This document shows positions 30,081 to 37,117 of a DNA stretch of 64,000 nucleotides, piece by piece. The DNA is taken from positions 333,552 to 397,551 of the forward strand of contig NZ_CM001773.1 of the NCBI RefSeq assembly GCF_000314895.2, in the 5' to 3' direction. Made by a program: the position numbers and the translations under genes. Within the stretch, counting starts at the first letter, position 1. Every line of letters starts with the position of its first letter. The notes under the pieces are model-generated. The model made no database searches, was not told where the DNA came from, and saw only the letters and a list, made by a program, of their open reading frames with translations. The stretch is from Providencia sneebia DSM 19967 (lineage in GTDB: Bacteria; Pseudomonadota; Gammaproteobacteria; Enterobacterales; Enterobacteriaceae).

Positions 30081-31130
30081 TTATACTGAAATATTCATAG
30101 GTAACATTTTTTCTGTTGCTTTAATAACATCAGAAGCAGGAATGATAGAAAGATATTTCTTCGCTCTGTCTAATTTATCCCTTGTAGGCATATCTTCATA
30201 ATCCCCAGCCCAGAACTGCACCATATTATCACTCCAAGGCCGCCAAAAAATATGATTAGTCGCACCAAATAAGCAGATAATCGGCGTTTTTACTGCGGCA
30301 GCAATATGCATCGGCGCAGAATCAACACCAATAAATAGGGCTGCATGGGCAATTAAAGCGCCTAACTCAGGAAAGGATGTCTTACCTGCTAACTCAGTAA
30401 TTGGCTTAAATTTACACTGTGAAGCAATATTATCGATACATTCAATATCTTCTTTGCTTGGACCCGATGTTAAAACAACCTGATATCCTCGCATGTATAG
30501 CGCATCAATGACTTGAGAAAATTTTTCGTCATCCCAACATTTAAAAATTTGCCGCGCTGTCGGTTGAATTACAACATAGCTGCTATGCACTCCGAGCTCT
30601 AAAAGCTTGGTATTTATCGCTTTCCAATCCTGTTCACGATATGACATCTTTGTTGTTTTACAGATTTTCGTCAGACCTAGGGGCTCTAGAATTGACAAAT
30701 TGTTTGTCACAACGTTATCACCGTGCATTTCGACTAAGTGAGTAAAACTATTATTCCAATATTTAGATTTTCTATGGTGAATGAGTTGGCTCAGCTTTAC
30801 TGGGGCAGGAATATGGCGAACAAGCGCTGCAACCATCCATTGATCTGCTAAGTTCACTATTAAATCGTACTTATTACGGCGAAGTGTAAATAGTAAACTT
30901 AGGAAATTACACGCCTTACTCAGCCCATTACTCTTCTTGCCTTTCATACCATACAAAACATGAATATCACTATTGGCCGACAAAATAGGGATTGTATCTT
31001 GATAAAGCAATACATCAATCTGTGCATCTGGATAGTTTTGCTTTAATGTACTGATGACAGGCGTCGTCAACAACATGTCCCCATGAAATCGCATCTTAAT
31101 AACAAGAATTTTTTTAAACTGTTTATTCAC
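30081..31130 (-). CDS. waaQ: Heptosyltransferase III WaaQ
   Basis: WaaQ adds the branch heptose of the inner core. The 349-residue GT9 protein begins KKILVIKMRFHGDMLLTTPV and has VNLADQWMVAALVRHIPA, VIQPTARQIFKCWDDEKF and AALFIGVDSAPMHIAAAVKTP, the pattern of WaaQ rather than WaaC or WaaF. It heads the minus-strand core operon waaQ-waaL-GT2-waaG-waaP-GT8. I looked for an RfaH ops element in the 250 bases upstream and saw none. Confidence 0.94.
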   Translation of the reverse strand: MNKQFKKILVIKMRFHGDMLLTTPVISTLKQNYPDAQIDVLLYQDTIPILSANSDIHVLYGMKGKKSNGLSKACNFLSLLFTLRRNKYDLIVNLADQWMVAALVRHIPAPVKLSQLIHHRKSKYWNNSFTHLVEMHGDNVVTNNLSILEPLGLTKICKTTKMSYREQDWKAINTKLLELGVHSSYVVIQPTARQIFKCWDDEKFSQVIDALYMRGYQVVLTSGPSKEDIECIDNIASQCKFKPITELAGKTSFPELGALIAHAALFIGVDSAPMHIAAAVKTPIICLFGATNHIFWRPWSDNMVQFWAGDYEDMPTRDKLDRAKKYLSIIPASDVIKATEKMLPMNISV

Positions 31131-31376
31131 CAGACACTCTTTAATTATCTCTATATCCTAACTCACATGTATTTCATCAAAGTAACAAGCTTATCTCTGA
31201 CCATAACCTTGCTCATAATGATGACACTTAAAGTATGACGGAATATACGCAAAATGACATAGTTTTTTGACAAAAACTGAGGTCATTAATTCAAAGAATA
31301 ATTGATATGTTACTATTTTAGGAATAATCGATATACTTTGAGATTCAAGATTAATCAATTGATTGATTTTTATCAT

Positions 31377-31404
31377 AAAAAACCCAGCCGGAGCTGGGTT
31401 TTTT
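31377..31404 (-). terminator. Terminator after rpmG
   Basis: A perfectly symmetric stem AAAAAACCCAGC / GCTGGGTTTTTT with a CGGA loop ends rpmBG transcription 15 bases after rpmG. The symmetry makes it usable in both directions. Confidence 0.92.
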
Positions 31405-31419
31405 ATACGAAAGCGAAAA

Positions 31420-31590
<171 letters not shown>

Positions 31591-31598
31591 TTAGCTCC

Positions 31599-31856
<258 letters not shown>

Positions 31857-31907
31857 TCAGCTCGAGCTTTTTTGTTCCGGGTATGGCCGCCTCGTCAGGC
31901 TTAGGAG

Positions 31908-31975
31908 CCCATCTCAGCAAACTTGTTGACTAAAAGGTTGTCATTATCTTAGTAAAAAAATTTACTGAGATAGGC
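31908..31975 (-). promoter_or_regulatory. Long stem-loop in the rpmB leader RNA
   Basis: Bases 31908-31924 and 31959-31975 are inverted repeats of 17 bp with two C/T differences, both of which become G-U pairs in the minus-strand transcript. The fold would sit in the 5' leader of rpmB. A role in L28/L33 control is possible but not shown by sequence. Confidence 0.55.
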
Positions 31976-32011
31976 TCTTCTTGCCAAACCCAAGATCCTC
32001 AAAGGTGGCGT

Positions 32012-32040
32012 AGTATACGCTTTCAATCGTTTCCACTCAA
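32012..32040 (-). promoter_or_regulatory. Promoter of rpmB-rpmG
   Basis: Read on the minus strand: TTGAGT, 17-base spacer, TATACT, followed by a C-rich start region. Spacing is ideal and it lies about 175 bases upstream of rpmB. Confidence 0.7.
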
Positions 32041-32083
32041 GCCCAATGCGGCAAAAGTTGTCATTTTTTAGTCAAAAATAATT

Positions 32084-32466
32084 TTATAGCCATCCTCTTT
32101 CAAGGAAAGACACACAATCTTTATGTCCGACAACAAAATGATCAAGTAATTTAATGCCCATTAAACTGCAAGCATCTTGAATAAGTTGCGTTACATGCTT
32201 ATCTGCTGCACTGGGCTCTGGATTACCAGAGGGATGATTATGAGCCAATATGATAGCACTTGCATTCATTTTTATAGCAAAACGAATAATTTCTCGGGGA
32301 TGAACCTCTACACGATTGATCGTTCCCTTAAATAATTCTTCGTGACAAATAATTTGATATTGATTATTTAGAAATAGAACTTTAAATACTTCACGCTCTT
32401 GCCCCGAAAATAGCTCAATAAGTCTCTTCTTTAATAAATTCGGTGTTGATATAACATCTTCGTGCA
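32084..32466 (-). pseudogene. radC: radC, 3' part, separated by the integrated element
   Basis: This segment encodes the C-terminal two thirds of a RadC-family JAB protein. It runs from HEDVISTPNLLKKRLIELF through VEVHPREIIRFAIKMNASA, the metal-binding HxH...D motif in LAHNHPSGNPEPSAADKHV, and LDHFVVGHKDCVSFLERGWL to the stop at 32084. No start codon or ribosome site precedes it after the break at the 7-bp core 32460-32466. The 5' part lies at 50191-50480. Joining them at the core gives EQFMHEDVISTPN in frame. RadC's biological role is unsettled. Confidence 0.93.
32460..32466. repeat. Attachment-site core, left
   Basis: TCGTGCA here is repeated at 50191-50197. The plus-strand bases to the left belong to radC; those to the right belong to the element. 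Confidence 0.75.
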
Positions 32467-32530
32467 GAATATGATTTAAACCATTAATAGATTGATAAAT
32501 AACAACTTAATTAACATTATTTATTTTAAT

Positions 32531-32654
32531 TACTACTAAATTAACTACTAAAATATTTTGTAGCGTAGAGAGTTGCAAGGAGGGGGCAATGCATTAGAAT
32601 TGCAATTTACTTTTATGAAATTACTGTGTCACATACGTCACACTTGTCACATAT
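32531..32654. repeat. Left-end arm repeats of the element
   Basis: Two ACTACTAA motifs (32531-32551) and three tandem 9-bp units beginning GTCACA (32628-32654) lie inside the left end. Both motif types recur inside the right end (ACTACTAA at 50042-50061; GTCAC/GTGAC at 49855-49956). They are candidate integrase or excisionase arm sites. The rest of 32467-32867 is AT-rich and shows no gene. Confidence 0.5.
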
Positions 32655-32796
32655 ACTTATATAGATATATAAATATATTATTTATTATATAGTTATACTT
32701 TACATTCACCCGCGATATGTGGGACACAGCGCGTGACACGATGTTTTAGCGCTGTCACTTTATTATTTAGCAGTCCTCGGAATACTTGGATACATT

Positions 32797-32821
32797 TGAC
32801 CTGTGCTTTTCTGTACCAGTT
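32797..32821 (+). repeat. 25-bp repeat, copy 1 (upstream of the CoiA-like gene)
   Basis: This segment begins TGACCTGTG and ends TGTACCAGTT. It matches 41905-41929 at 23 of 25 positions. Its 3' end overlaps a possible -35 (TTGAGT) placed 17 bases from TAGATA, so it could be an operator or activator site for the gene at 32868. Confidence 0.55.
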
Positions 32822-32867
32822 GAGTGTAGCTTCTAACTATACTAGATACTATTTTCAGGGAGGGGAC

Positions 32868-33917
32868 ATGCCGATAAAAGCAATTTTAGATGGGGAAGAA
32901 ATCCACTCATTCACTTTTAATGAGAGGGAATGGGAAGAGTTAAAAGACTCATATAAAAAGCGAACTCTCGTAATGTCGTGCTGTGGACATGGGGCCATAC
33001 CCAAAACCAGTAAGCTAAATAACTTCCATTTTTCGCACAAACCCAAAAGCGATTGCCAGTATGCAAGAGAAAGCCCAGATCACTTATACCTGAAATTTTT
33101 AATTGCAAAGTTAGCACACAAAGCTGGATGGTCTGTTACTACAGAACGCTCAGGCCAAACGCCAACAGGTGAGCAGTGGATAGCGGATATCTACTGCACT
33201 AAAAATAATGTTCAACTGATATTTGAAGTGCAGTTATCACAACAGAGCATGGATATATTCAAAGAACGACAGGCTAAGTACATAGCGTCAGGTATTAATA
33301 GAGTTCTTTGGTTACATAAATTGAGAAAAGGCAAAGAATTTTATTTTCGTGATATCTGTACATCATACGACTTACCTATGTTCGGCCTGCTGCTGGACGA
33401 AAATAATAATTACTATCTGCCTCAATTCTCGGTTTCAGTAGAGCAGTTCATTACTGGTGTTTTAAATAAAAAGCTAACTTGGCATCCCCATGACAATTCG
33501 AAATTACAAGCTAAGGTTGTTCCGTACAAAGAGGAATGCTGGCGGTGTGGGAAAGAAACTAACATTGTCCGAGGAATAGGGATCCATTCACTTGATGATG
33601 TAGCTCTAGATTTTATCTCTTTTGGTAACCAAGATTGCAAAGACCTTATACACAAGCATATAAGTAATGAAGTTCTAAAATCGCATGGCATAGGCGAATT
33701 AAAGCAACGTTATAGTAAAACTGCGGGAGGTTTTTACCTTTCTAATGGTTGTAAATATTGTAATGCGTTACTTGGTGATTTTTACTTGCCGAACTCCCCC
33801 CTTGAATACCGGAGTAATAAGTATAAATCTATAGCTACTTTCACATTTGATTATCGTGGAAGGCCTTTTATAAATCAGAATTGGTATTTTCAAGGGCTGA
33901 GGGCAAAACGAATATAA
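32868..33917 (+). CDS. CoiA-like nuclease family protein
   Basis: The 349-residue protein resembles the competence CoiA-like family. It has an N-terminal SCCGHGAIPKTSKLNNFHFSH segment split by the family's HFSH pattern, a nuclease-like core (GEQWIADIYC ... LIFEVQLSQQSMDIF, the D...ExQ arrangement of restriction-like folds), and two CxxC pairs near the C-terminus (CWRCGKET and CKYCNALL) that may bind zinc. ATG 32868 is preceded by GGGAGGGG; upstream codons in the frame look non-coding. It stands alone at the left end of the element and may be cargo with a DNA-processing or defence role, which is inference. Confidence 0.7.
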   Translation: MPIKAILDGEEIHSFTFNEREWEELKDSYKKRTLVMSCCGHGAIPKTSKLNNFHFSHKPKSDCQYARESPDHLYLKFLIAKLAHKAGWSVTTERSGQTPTGEQWIADIYCTKNNVQLIFEVQLSQQSMDIFKERQAKYIASGINRVLWLHKLRKGKEFYFRDICTSYDLPMFGLLLDENNNYYLPQFSVSVEQFITGVLNKKLTWHPHDNSKLQAKVVPYKEECWRCGKETNIVRGIGIHSLDDVALDFISFGNQDCKDLIHKHISNEVLKSHGIGELKQRYSKTAGGFYLSNGCKYCNALLGDFYLPNSPLEYRSNKYKSIATFTFDYRGRPFINQNWYFQGLRAKRI

Positions 33918-33939
33918 CCATGCAATTTTTAACATGGTT
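33916..33939 (+). terminator. Hairpin after the CoiA-like gene
   Basis: A 7-bp stem AACCATG / CATGGTT with a 10-base AT-rich loop begins at the stop codon. There is no T run, so termination would be weak; the complementary strand has a short T run. Confidence 0.4.
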
Positions 33940-33958
33940 CAAAAACGATACCACCTAC

Positions 33959-33972
33959 TCAGGCAGGGTTAT
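33959..33972 (-). repeat. 14-bp repeat TCAGGCAGGGTTAT, copy 1
   Basis: Identical copies occur at 41422-41435 and 42057-42070, with a degenerate version near 35604-35617. Here it directly follows the stop codon of the minus-strand gene at 33974. Confidence 0.75.
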
Positions 33973-33973
33973 A

Positions 33974-34519
33974 CTACGAATAAAATTGCGTAAGCCGCTC
34001 GTTGATAGCCTCTAGGTTATATTCACGTACATCGATATCAGCCATAAGATGCTGGTGGATCTCCGCTCTATCTGGGTTACTCGGTGTACACGCTTCTTCT
34101 AGCATTTCGGTATAACCCCAAATACCGCCAGAGTCCTCAACAGGACACGTGCCCTTACCTTTTACACATAATGCAATAGGTGAGCTATCACCCTCTGCAG
34201 GTATGACCGCCTCTAGTAAAATAGTGTGTTCCCAATAATCGCCAAAGTCATACACGTAAAGGCATTTATCCTTTTCTTTGCGAAGTAACATCGTGAGTGG
34301 AACATTGGTACTATCTTTCAAACTCGAATCGAAGAACTCATCTAACTCCTCGCCATAACGCAGGTTACCCTTTTCGAAGCAATACAGATGATAATTCCCC
34401 CACCCCATAGCGATTTGTATGACGTGATGGAGTTCATTTAATGCAATCGTACTAGGCACTATCAAACGTCGCCATACGGGCGGTTTCGTGTCGTTCAGCG
34501 TGATTTTAATCTGGTACAT
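33974..34519 (-). CDS. Plasmid pRiA4b ORF-3 family protein
   Basis: The 181-residue protein begins MYQIKITLNDTKPPVWRRL and has LHHVIQIAMGWGNYHLYCFE, VYDFGDYWEHTILLE and CPVEDSGGIWGYTEML, the pattern of the pRiA4b ORF-3 family. That family is common on mobile elements and has no established function. The start at 34519 follows the family's usual N-terminus. In-frame ATGs at 34537 and 34552 are possible, and 34537 has a G-rich site upstream. It is alone on the minus strand, with an unusual hairpin array just upstream. Confidence 0.75.
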   Translation of the reverse strand: MYQIKITLNDTKPPVWRRLIVPSTIALNELHHVIQIAMGWGNYHLYCFEKGNLRYGEELDEFFDSSLKDSTNVPLTMLLRKEKDKCLYVYDFGDYWEHTILLEAVIPAEGDSSPIALCVKGKGTCPVEDSGGIWGYTEMLEEACTPSNPDRAEIHQHLMADIDVREYNLEAINERLTQFYS

Positions 34520-34556
34520 TGCCTGCACTTTTCCCATTCCACCAGCCCCCATAATT

Positions 34557-34794
34557 TAACTTGTTGATATGGTTAGTAACCTAGTTTTGGGTTACGGATA
34601 TAACTATATGATTTATATAATGACTCGCTTTTGAGTCATCGTTAACCCATTGATAAAACTTAATTATTCCGTTTCGGGGAAATCAATTTTAACTCATTGA
34701 ATTTTCTAGTAACGCAAATTTGCGCTACGGGTATCTGTATGATTTTACTTAATTCCGGTGAACCAACGGAATCAGTCTTAACTATATGATTTTC
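34557..34794. repeat. Array of five hairpins between six conserved linkers
   Basis: Six linkers fit TAACTnnnTGATTTT, starting at 34557, 34601, 34643, 34690, 34732 and 34779 (spacing 42-47). Each interval holds a different palindrome: GTAACC/GGTTAC (34576-34595), ATGACTC/GAGTCAT (34620-34639), TTCC/GGAA (34667-34681), GTAACGCAAA/TTTGCGCTAC (34709-34728) and ATTCCG/CGGAAT (34752-34772). Linkers are conserved and hairpins are not. The array fills the gap between the ORF-3-like gene and the exported phosphatase. No known element class fits well. Confidence 0.7.
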
Positions 34795-34970
34795 AATATG
34801 AACCAAAAACGGCACCATCAATTTAAGGTTATGTGCGAAAAAATGATAAGCCCATTCTAAGAAACATTTAGGCTAGGTAAAGCCTGAGTAGGTAAAAAAC
34901 TGCAACTTATGCGAAATTAAACTCTATAATGTGAAAATTACACCATTAATTTAAACAAAGGTATCAATCT

Positions 34971-35552
34971 ATGCGTAATGCCTTGGCATTTTTAAGCGTA
35001 CTGTTTTTGGGATTTAGCTCTATGGCGTATTCAACGCAAACAATCGTATTTGTTCGACATGGTGAGAAGCCAAATAATGATAGTGGGCAATTAACCTGTA
35101 AGGGGCTAAATCGTGCGTTAGCCCTGCCCGATGTGCTCATTTCTCAGTTTGGTAAACCTGATGCACTATTTGCCTCAGCACCCAAACAGAATAAGCTAGG
35201 GAGTTCATTACGCGCGGTTCAAACGATTACCCCAACGGCAATAAGAGTATCCTTACCTATTCATCTGAATTACCATGCCAAAGAAACGAAAGAACTACAA
35301 AAGGCACTATTCAGTAAGCAATACGAAAACTCAGTGATTTTTATCGCATGGGAGCATGACAACTTAGTCAAGGCCGCTAAAGGTATAATGAAAAGTGAAG
35401 GTGGAAACCCTGACGAGATCCCAAAATGGCAAGGCACCGATTTTGATAGTATCTATGTGTTACGAATTAATCGCGATAATGGTTCAAAAATTATTACCTT
35501 TGAACACACGCAACAAGGTTTAAATGGTGTGTCTGAATTATGCCCTGAATAG
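34971..35552 (+). CDS. Exported histidine phosphatase family protein
   Basis: The 193-residue protein has a signal peptide (ALAFLSVLFLGFSSMAYS) and the phosphohistidine signature IVFVRHGEKP right after it. Further family features are LTCKGLNRALALP, the second arginine in SSLRAVQTI and the second histidine in FIAWEHDNLVKAA. It is a probable periplasmic phosphatase with an unknown substrate. Ais, which acts on LPS heptose phosphates, has a similar layout but is not close. It lies inside the element with its own terminator and looks like cargo. Confidence 0.8.
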   Translation: MRNALAFLSVLFLGFSSMAYSTQTIVFVRHGEKPNNDSGQLTCKGLNRALALPDVLISQFGKPDALFASAPKQNKLGSSLRAVQTITPTAIRVSLPIHLNYHAKETKELQKALFSKQYENSVIFIAWEHDNLVKAAKGIMKSEGGNPDEIPKWQGTDFDSIYVLRINRDNGSKIITFEHTQQGLNGVSELCPE

Positions 35553-35570
35553 CATAATTAAGTAGAAAAA

Positions 35571-35596
35571 AGCCCTGACTCGTATTATCAGGGCTT
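35571..35596. terminator. Bidirectional terminator between convergent genes
   Basis: The stem AGCCCTGA / TCAGGGCT (9-base loop) is preceded by six A and followed by TCGTATTTT. On the minus strand it is a strong terminator for the 35643-36088 genes; on the plus strand it serves the phosphatase gene. A related hairpin without a T run lies at 41381-41412. Confidence 0.8.
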
Positions 35597-35642
35597 CGTA
35601 TTTTCGGGCAGGGGGATATTAAGGTTCAACAGTAAATACCTT

Positions 35643-35915
35643 TTATGACTTCCATCCTTGGCTAGAAACAGTTGTACGCACAACATCATTAACAACCTGC
35701 TGTACTAGTTCTGTATTTGCGGTAGTGCTTTCGACATTAGTATACGCATACTCGCCAACCTCAACGGTTAATTGCTTCAACTGTTTCCCCATTGCATCAG
35801 GAAGTTCTCCACTAAAACGGTGGTTTAGCGCATCCACTAGAGCCGTTCTGAATGCCTCAGATTTAGTACTGTGGCTTCCAATAAGGCGTTTATCTATCTG
35901 TACATTAATATTCAT
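35643..35915 (-). CDS. Small protein of unknown function (90 aa)
   Basis: I do not recognise this protein. It is 90 residues, predicted mostly helical at the N-terminus (MNINVQIDKRLIGSHSTKSE), ends in VVNDVVRTTVSSQGWKS, and has no membrane segment or cysteine. Its ATG overlaps the stop of the preceding 58-residue gene (ATGA), so the two are translationally coupled. The same arrangement of a small protein coupled to a second one occurs at 41006-41212/40464-41009. A terminator lies downstream. Confidence 0.6.
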   Translation of the reverse strand: MNINVQIDKRLIGSHSTKSEAFRTALVDALNHRFSGELPDAMGKQLKQLTVEVGEYAYTNVESTTANTELVQQVVNDVVRTTVSSQGWKS

Positions 35916-36088
35916 GCTTGTTTTTCCATTTGATTGAGTGCGTTATCGACTAGACTTCGCGCAATTGCATTAAGCGTAGGCGCTAGCTTTAAAGGTGATT
36001 TAGTTCGTTCCACTTCTTGTAAAGCTTTAATCCGCTCCATCTGTTCTAAGGTAAGCATTACGGGCTTAAAGTTCGGATTGTAGGCCAT
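35912..36088 (-). CDS. Small protein (58 aa), paralogue of the 41006-41212 product
   Basis: The 58-residue protein has a helix LTLEQMERIKALQEVERTKS and the segment PTLNAIARSLVDNAL. The product of 41006-41212 has LTPAQVEALEAMLREERAK and PTLHGIARNMVNIGL in the same places, so the two are paralogues. The fold could be a small DNA-binding or dimerisation module; this is inference. The ATG at 36088 is preceded by GGGG. It is coupled to the 90-residue gene by an ATGA overlap. Confidence 0.65.
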   Translation of the reverse strand: MAYNPNFKPVMLTLEQMERIKALQEVERTKSPLKLAPTLNAIARSLVDNALNQMEKQA

Positions 36089-36278
36089 TAAATTTACCCC
36101 TAATCATTATTCTATATTATGCAATAATTATATTTATTATCTCAAAATTAGCAACAATACCACATAAAAAAGGAATGTAGCTTATTAACAGTGCTAATAA
36201 AGGGATCGTGCCATGACAGGCTATAAATGAGGGGTTATTGCTTCCCCCTGCGAATGCAAGGGGATATTAATGCGGCTT

Positions 36279-37016
36279 TTAGTTATGTTTTTCGTAAATC
36301 AAATCTAAGACTTTTTTAGCTACGTTGAAATTCGTCATATCCATAGTACTATCGACATATTTTTCATAGGGCCATTGAATAAATCTTGTCGTTACCGTTT
36401 TGGCATTTGCCATATCATTGATAAGTTGGGCGGATTGCTGGTGGCTGTATTGACCTTTTTCGCTAGATTCAGTCGGTTTATTTTTATCTAAGCGGATTAA
36501 TGCTGTTTTACCGGGGAAATGCTTCGTACCTACAACAACCTTGTAGCCGTCTTTGCTTTTAATTATCACTAAATCGTCTTTCATGATTGCACAGGTATAT
36601 TCATCGGTCATAGCGTCGGTTTTACAAGCGGTAAGCCATGTCTTGCTATCCGAATATTCTTTTCCAACGATTCCAGAGCCGTCTGTATGTTGTAGGCCTA
36701 CTGGCACGCCGTCAATAACAAAAGTTTCTTTGAATGATATTTTGTATGAATTAGTACCATAATCGCTATCAATATCACATAGGATCTTACTGTCATTTCT
36801 AATTTTGTTAGTTTTAAATACAGATTCAACCAGTAATACACTTTTATTTTTATCTAATGTCACACTAGAAGTATCGAAAGATGCACAATCTAACTGTTTT
36901 ATTTCAGGAATTTCTTTTATTCTTTTTATTTCTTGTTTTGTTACCTTATCGACATTCGCCGCCATTGAATAAACAGGCAGTAGAAGAACCGTTACCCACA
37001 GAAATTTATTCATCAC
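36279..37016 (-). CDS. Exported protein of unknown function
   Basis: The 245-residue protein starts with a signal peptide (KFLWVTVLLLPVYSMAA) and is otherwise soluble, with four cysteines after the signal (in LDCASF, LCDIDS, ACKTD and TCAIMK) that could form disulfides. I do not recognise a family. It lies between the small gene pair and the tape measure operon and may be an expressed cargo gene. An imperfect G-C hairpin follows at 36247-36263. The start could be either of two adjacent ATGs. Confidence 0.6.
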   Translation of the reverse strand: MMNKFLWVTVLLLPVYSMAANVDKVTKQEIKRIKEIPEIKQLDCASFDTSSVTLDKNKSVLLVESVFKTNKIRNDSKILCDIDSDYGTNSYKISFKETFVIDGVPVGLQHTDGSGIVGKEYSDSKTWLTACKTDAMTDEYTCAIMKDDLVIIKSKDGYKVVVGTKHFPGKTALIRLDKNKPTESSEKGQYSHQQSAQLINDMANAKTVTTRFIQWPYEKYVDSTMDMTNFNVAKKVLDLIYEKHN

Positions 37017-37074
37017 TTCACCCCATAATATTTAGCATTAAAACTATAGTAACGAACTCAGGTTATATCTCAAA

Positions 37075-37100
37075 TAAAAAGGGCAAAGTAGTTTGCCCTT
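37075..37100 (-). terminator. Terminator of the tape measure operon
   Basis: The stem AAGGGCAAA / TTTGCCCTT with a 4-base loop is followed, on the minus strand, by TTTTATTT. It lies 18 bases after the tape measure stop codon. Confidence 0.88.
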
Positions 37101-37117
37101 ATATGTTTAACAATTAA

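Noticed and set aside
31131..31376. An RfaH ops/JUMPstart element upstream of waaQ
   Set aside because: No GGCGGTAG-type element is visible on the minus strand between waaQ and the rpmG terminator.
34557..34794. Reading the hairpin array as a CRISPR or a ToxIN-type antitoxin repeat
   Set aside because: The repeated part is a 15-base linker and the intervals are palindromes of differing sequence. There are no cas genes and no ToxN-like gene, and units are not near-identical.
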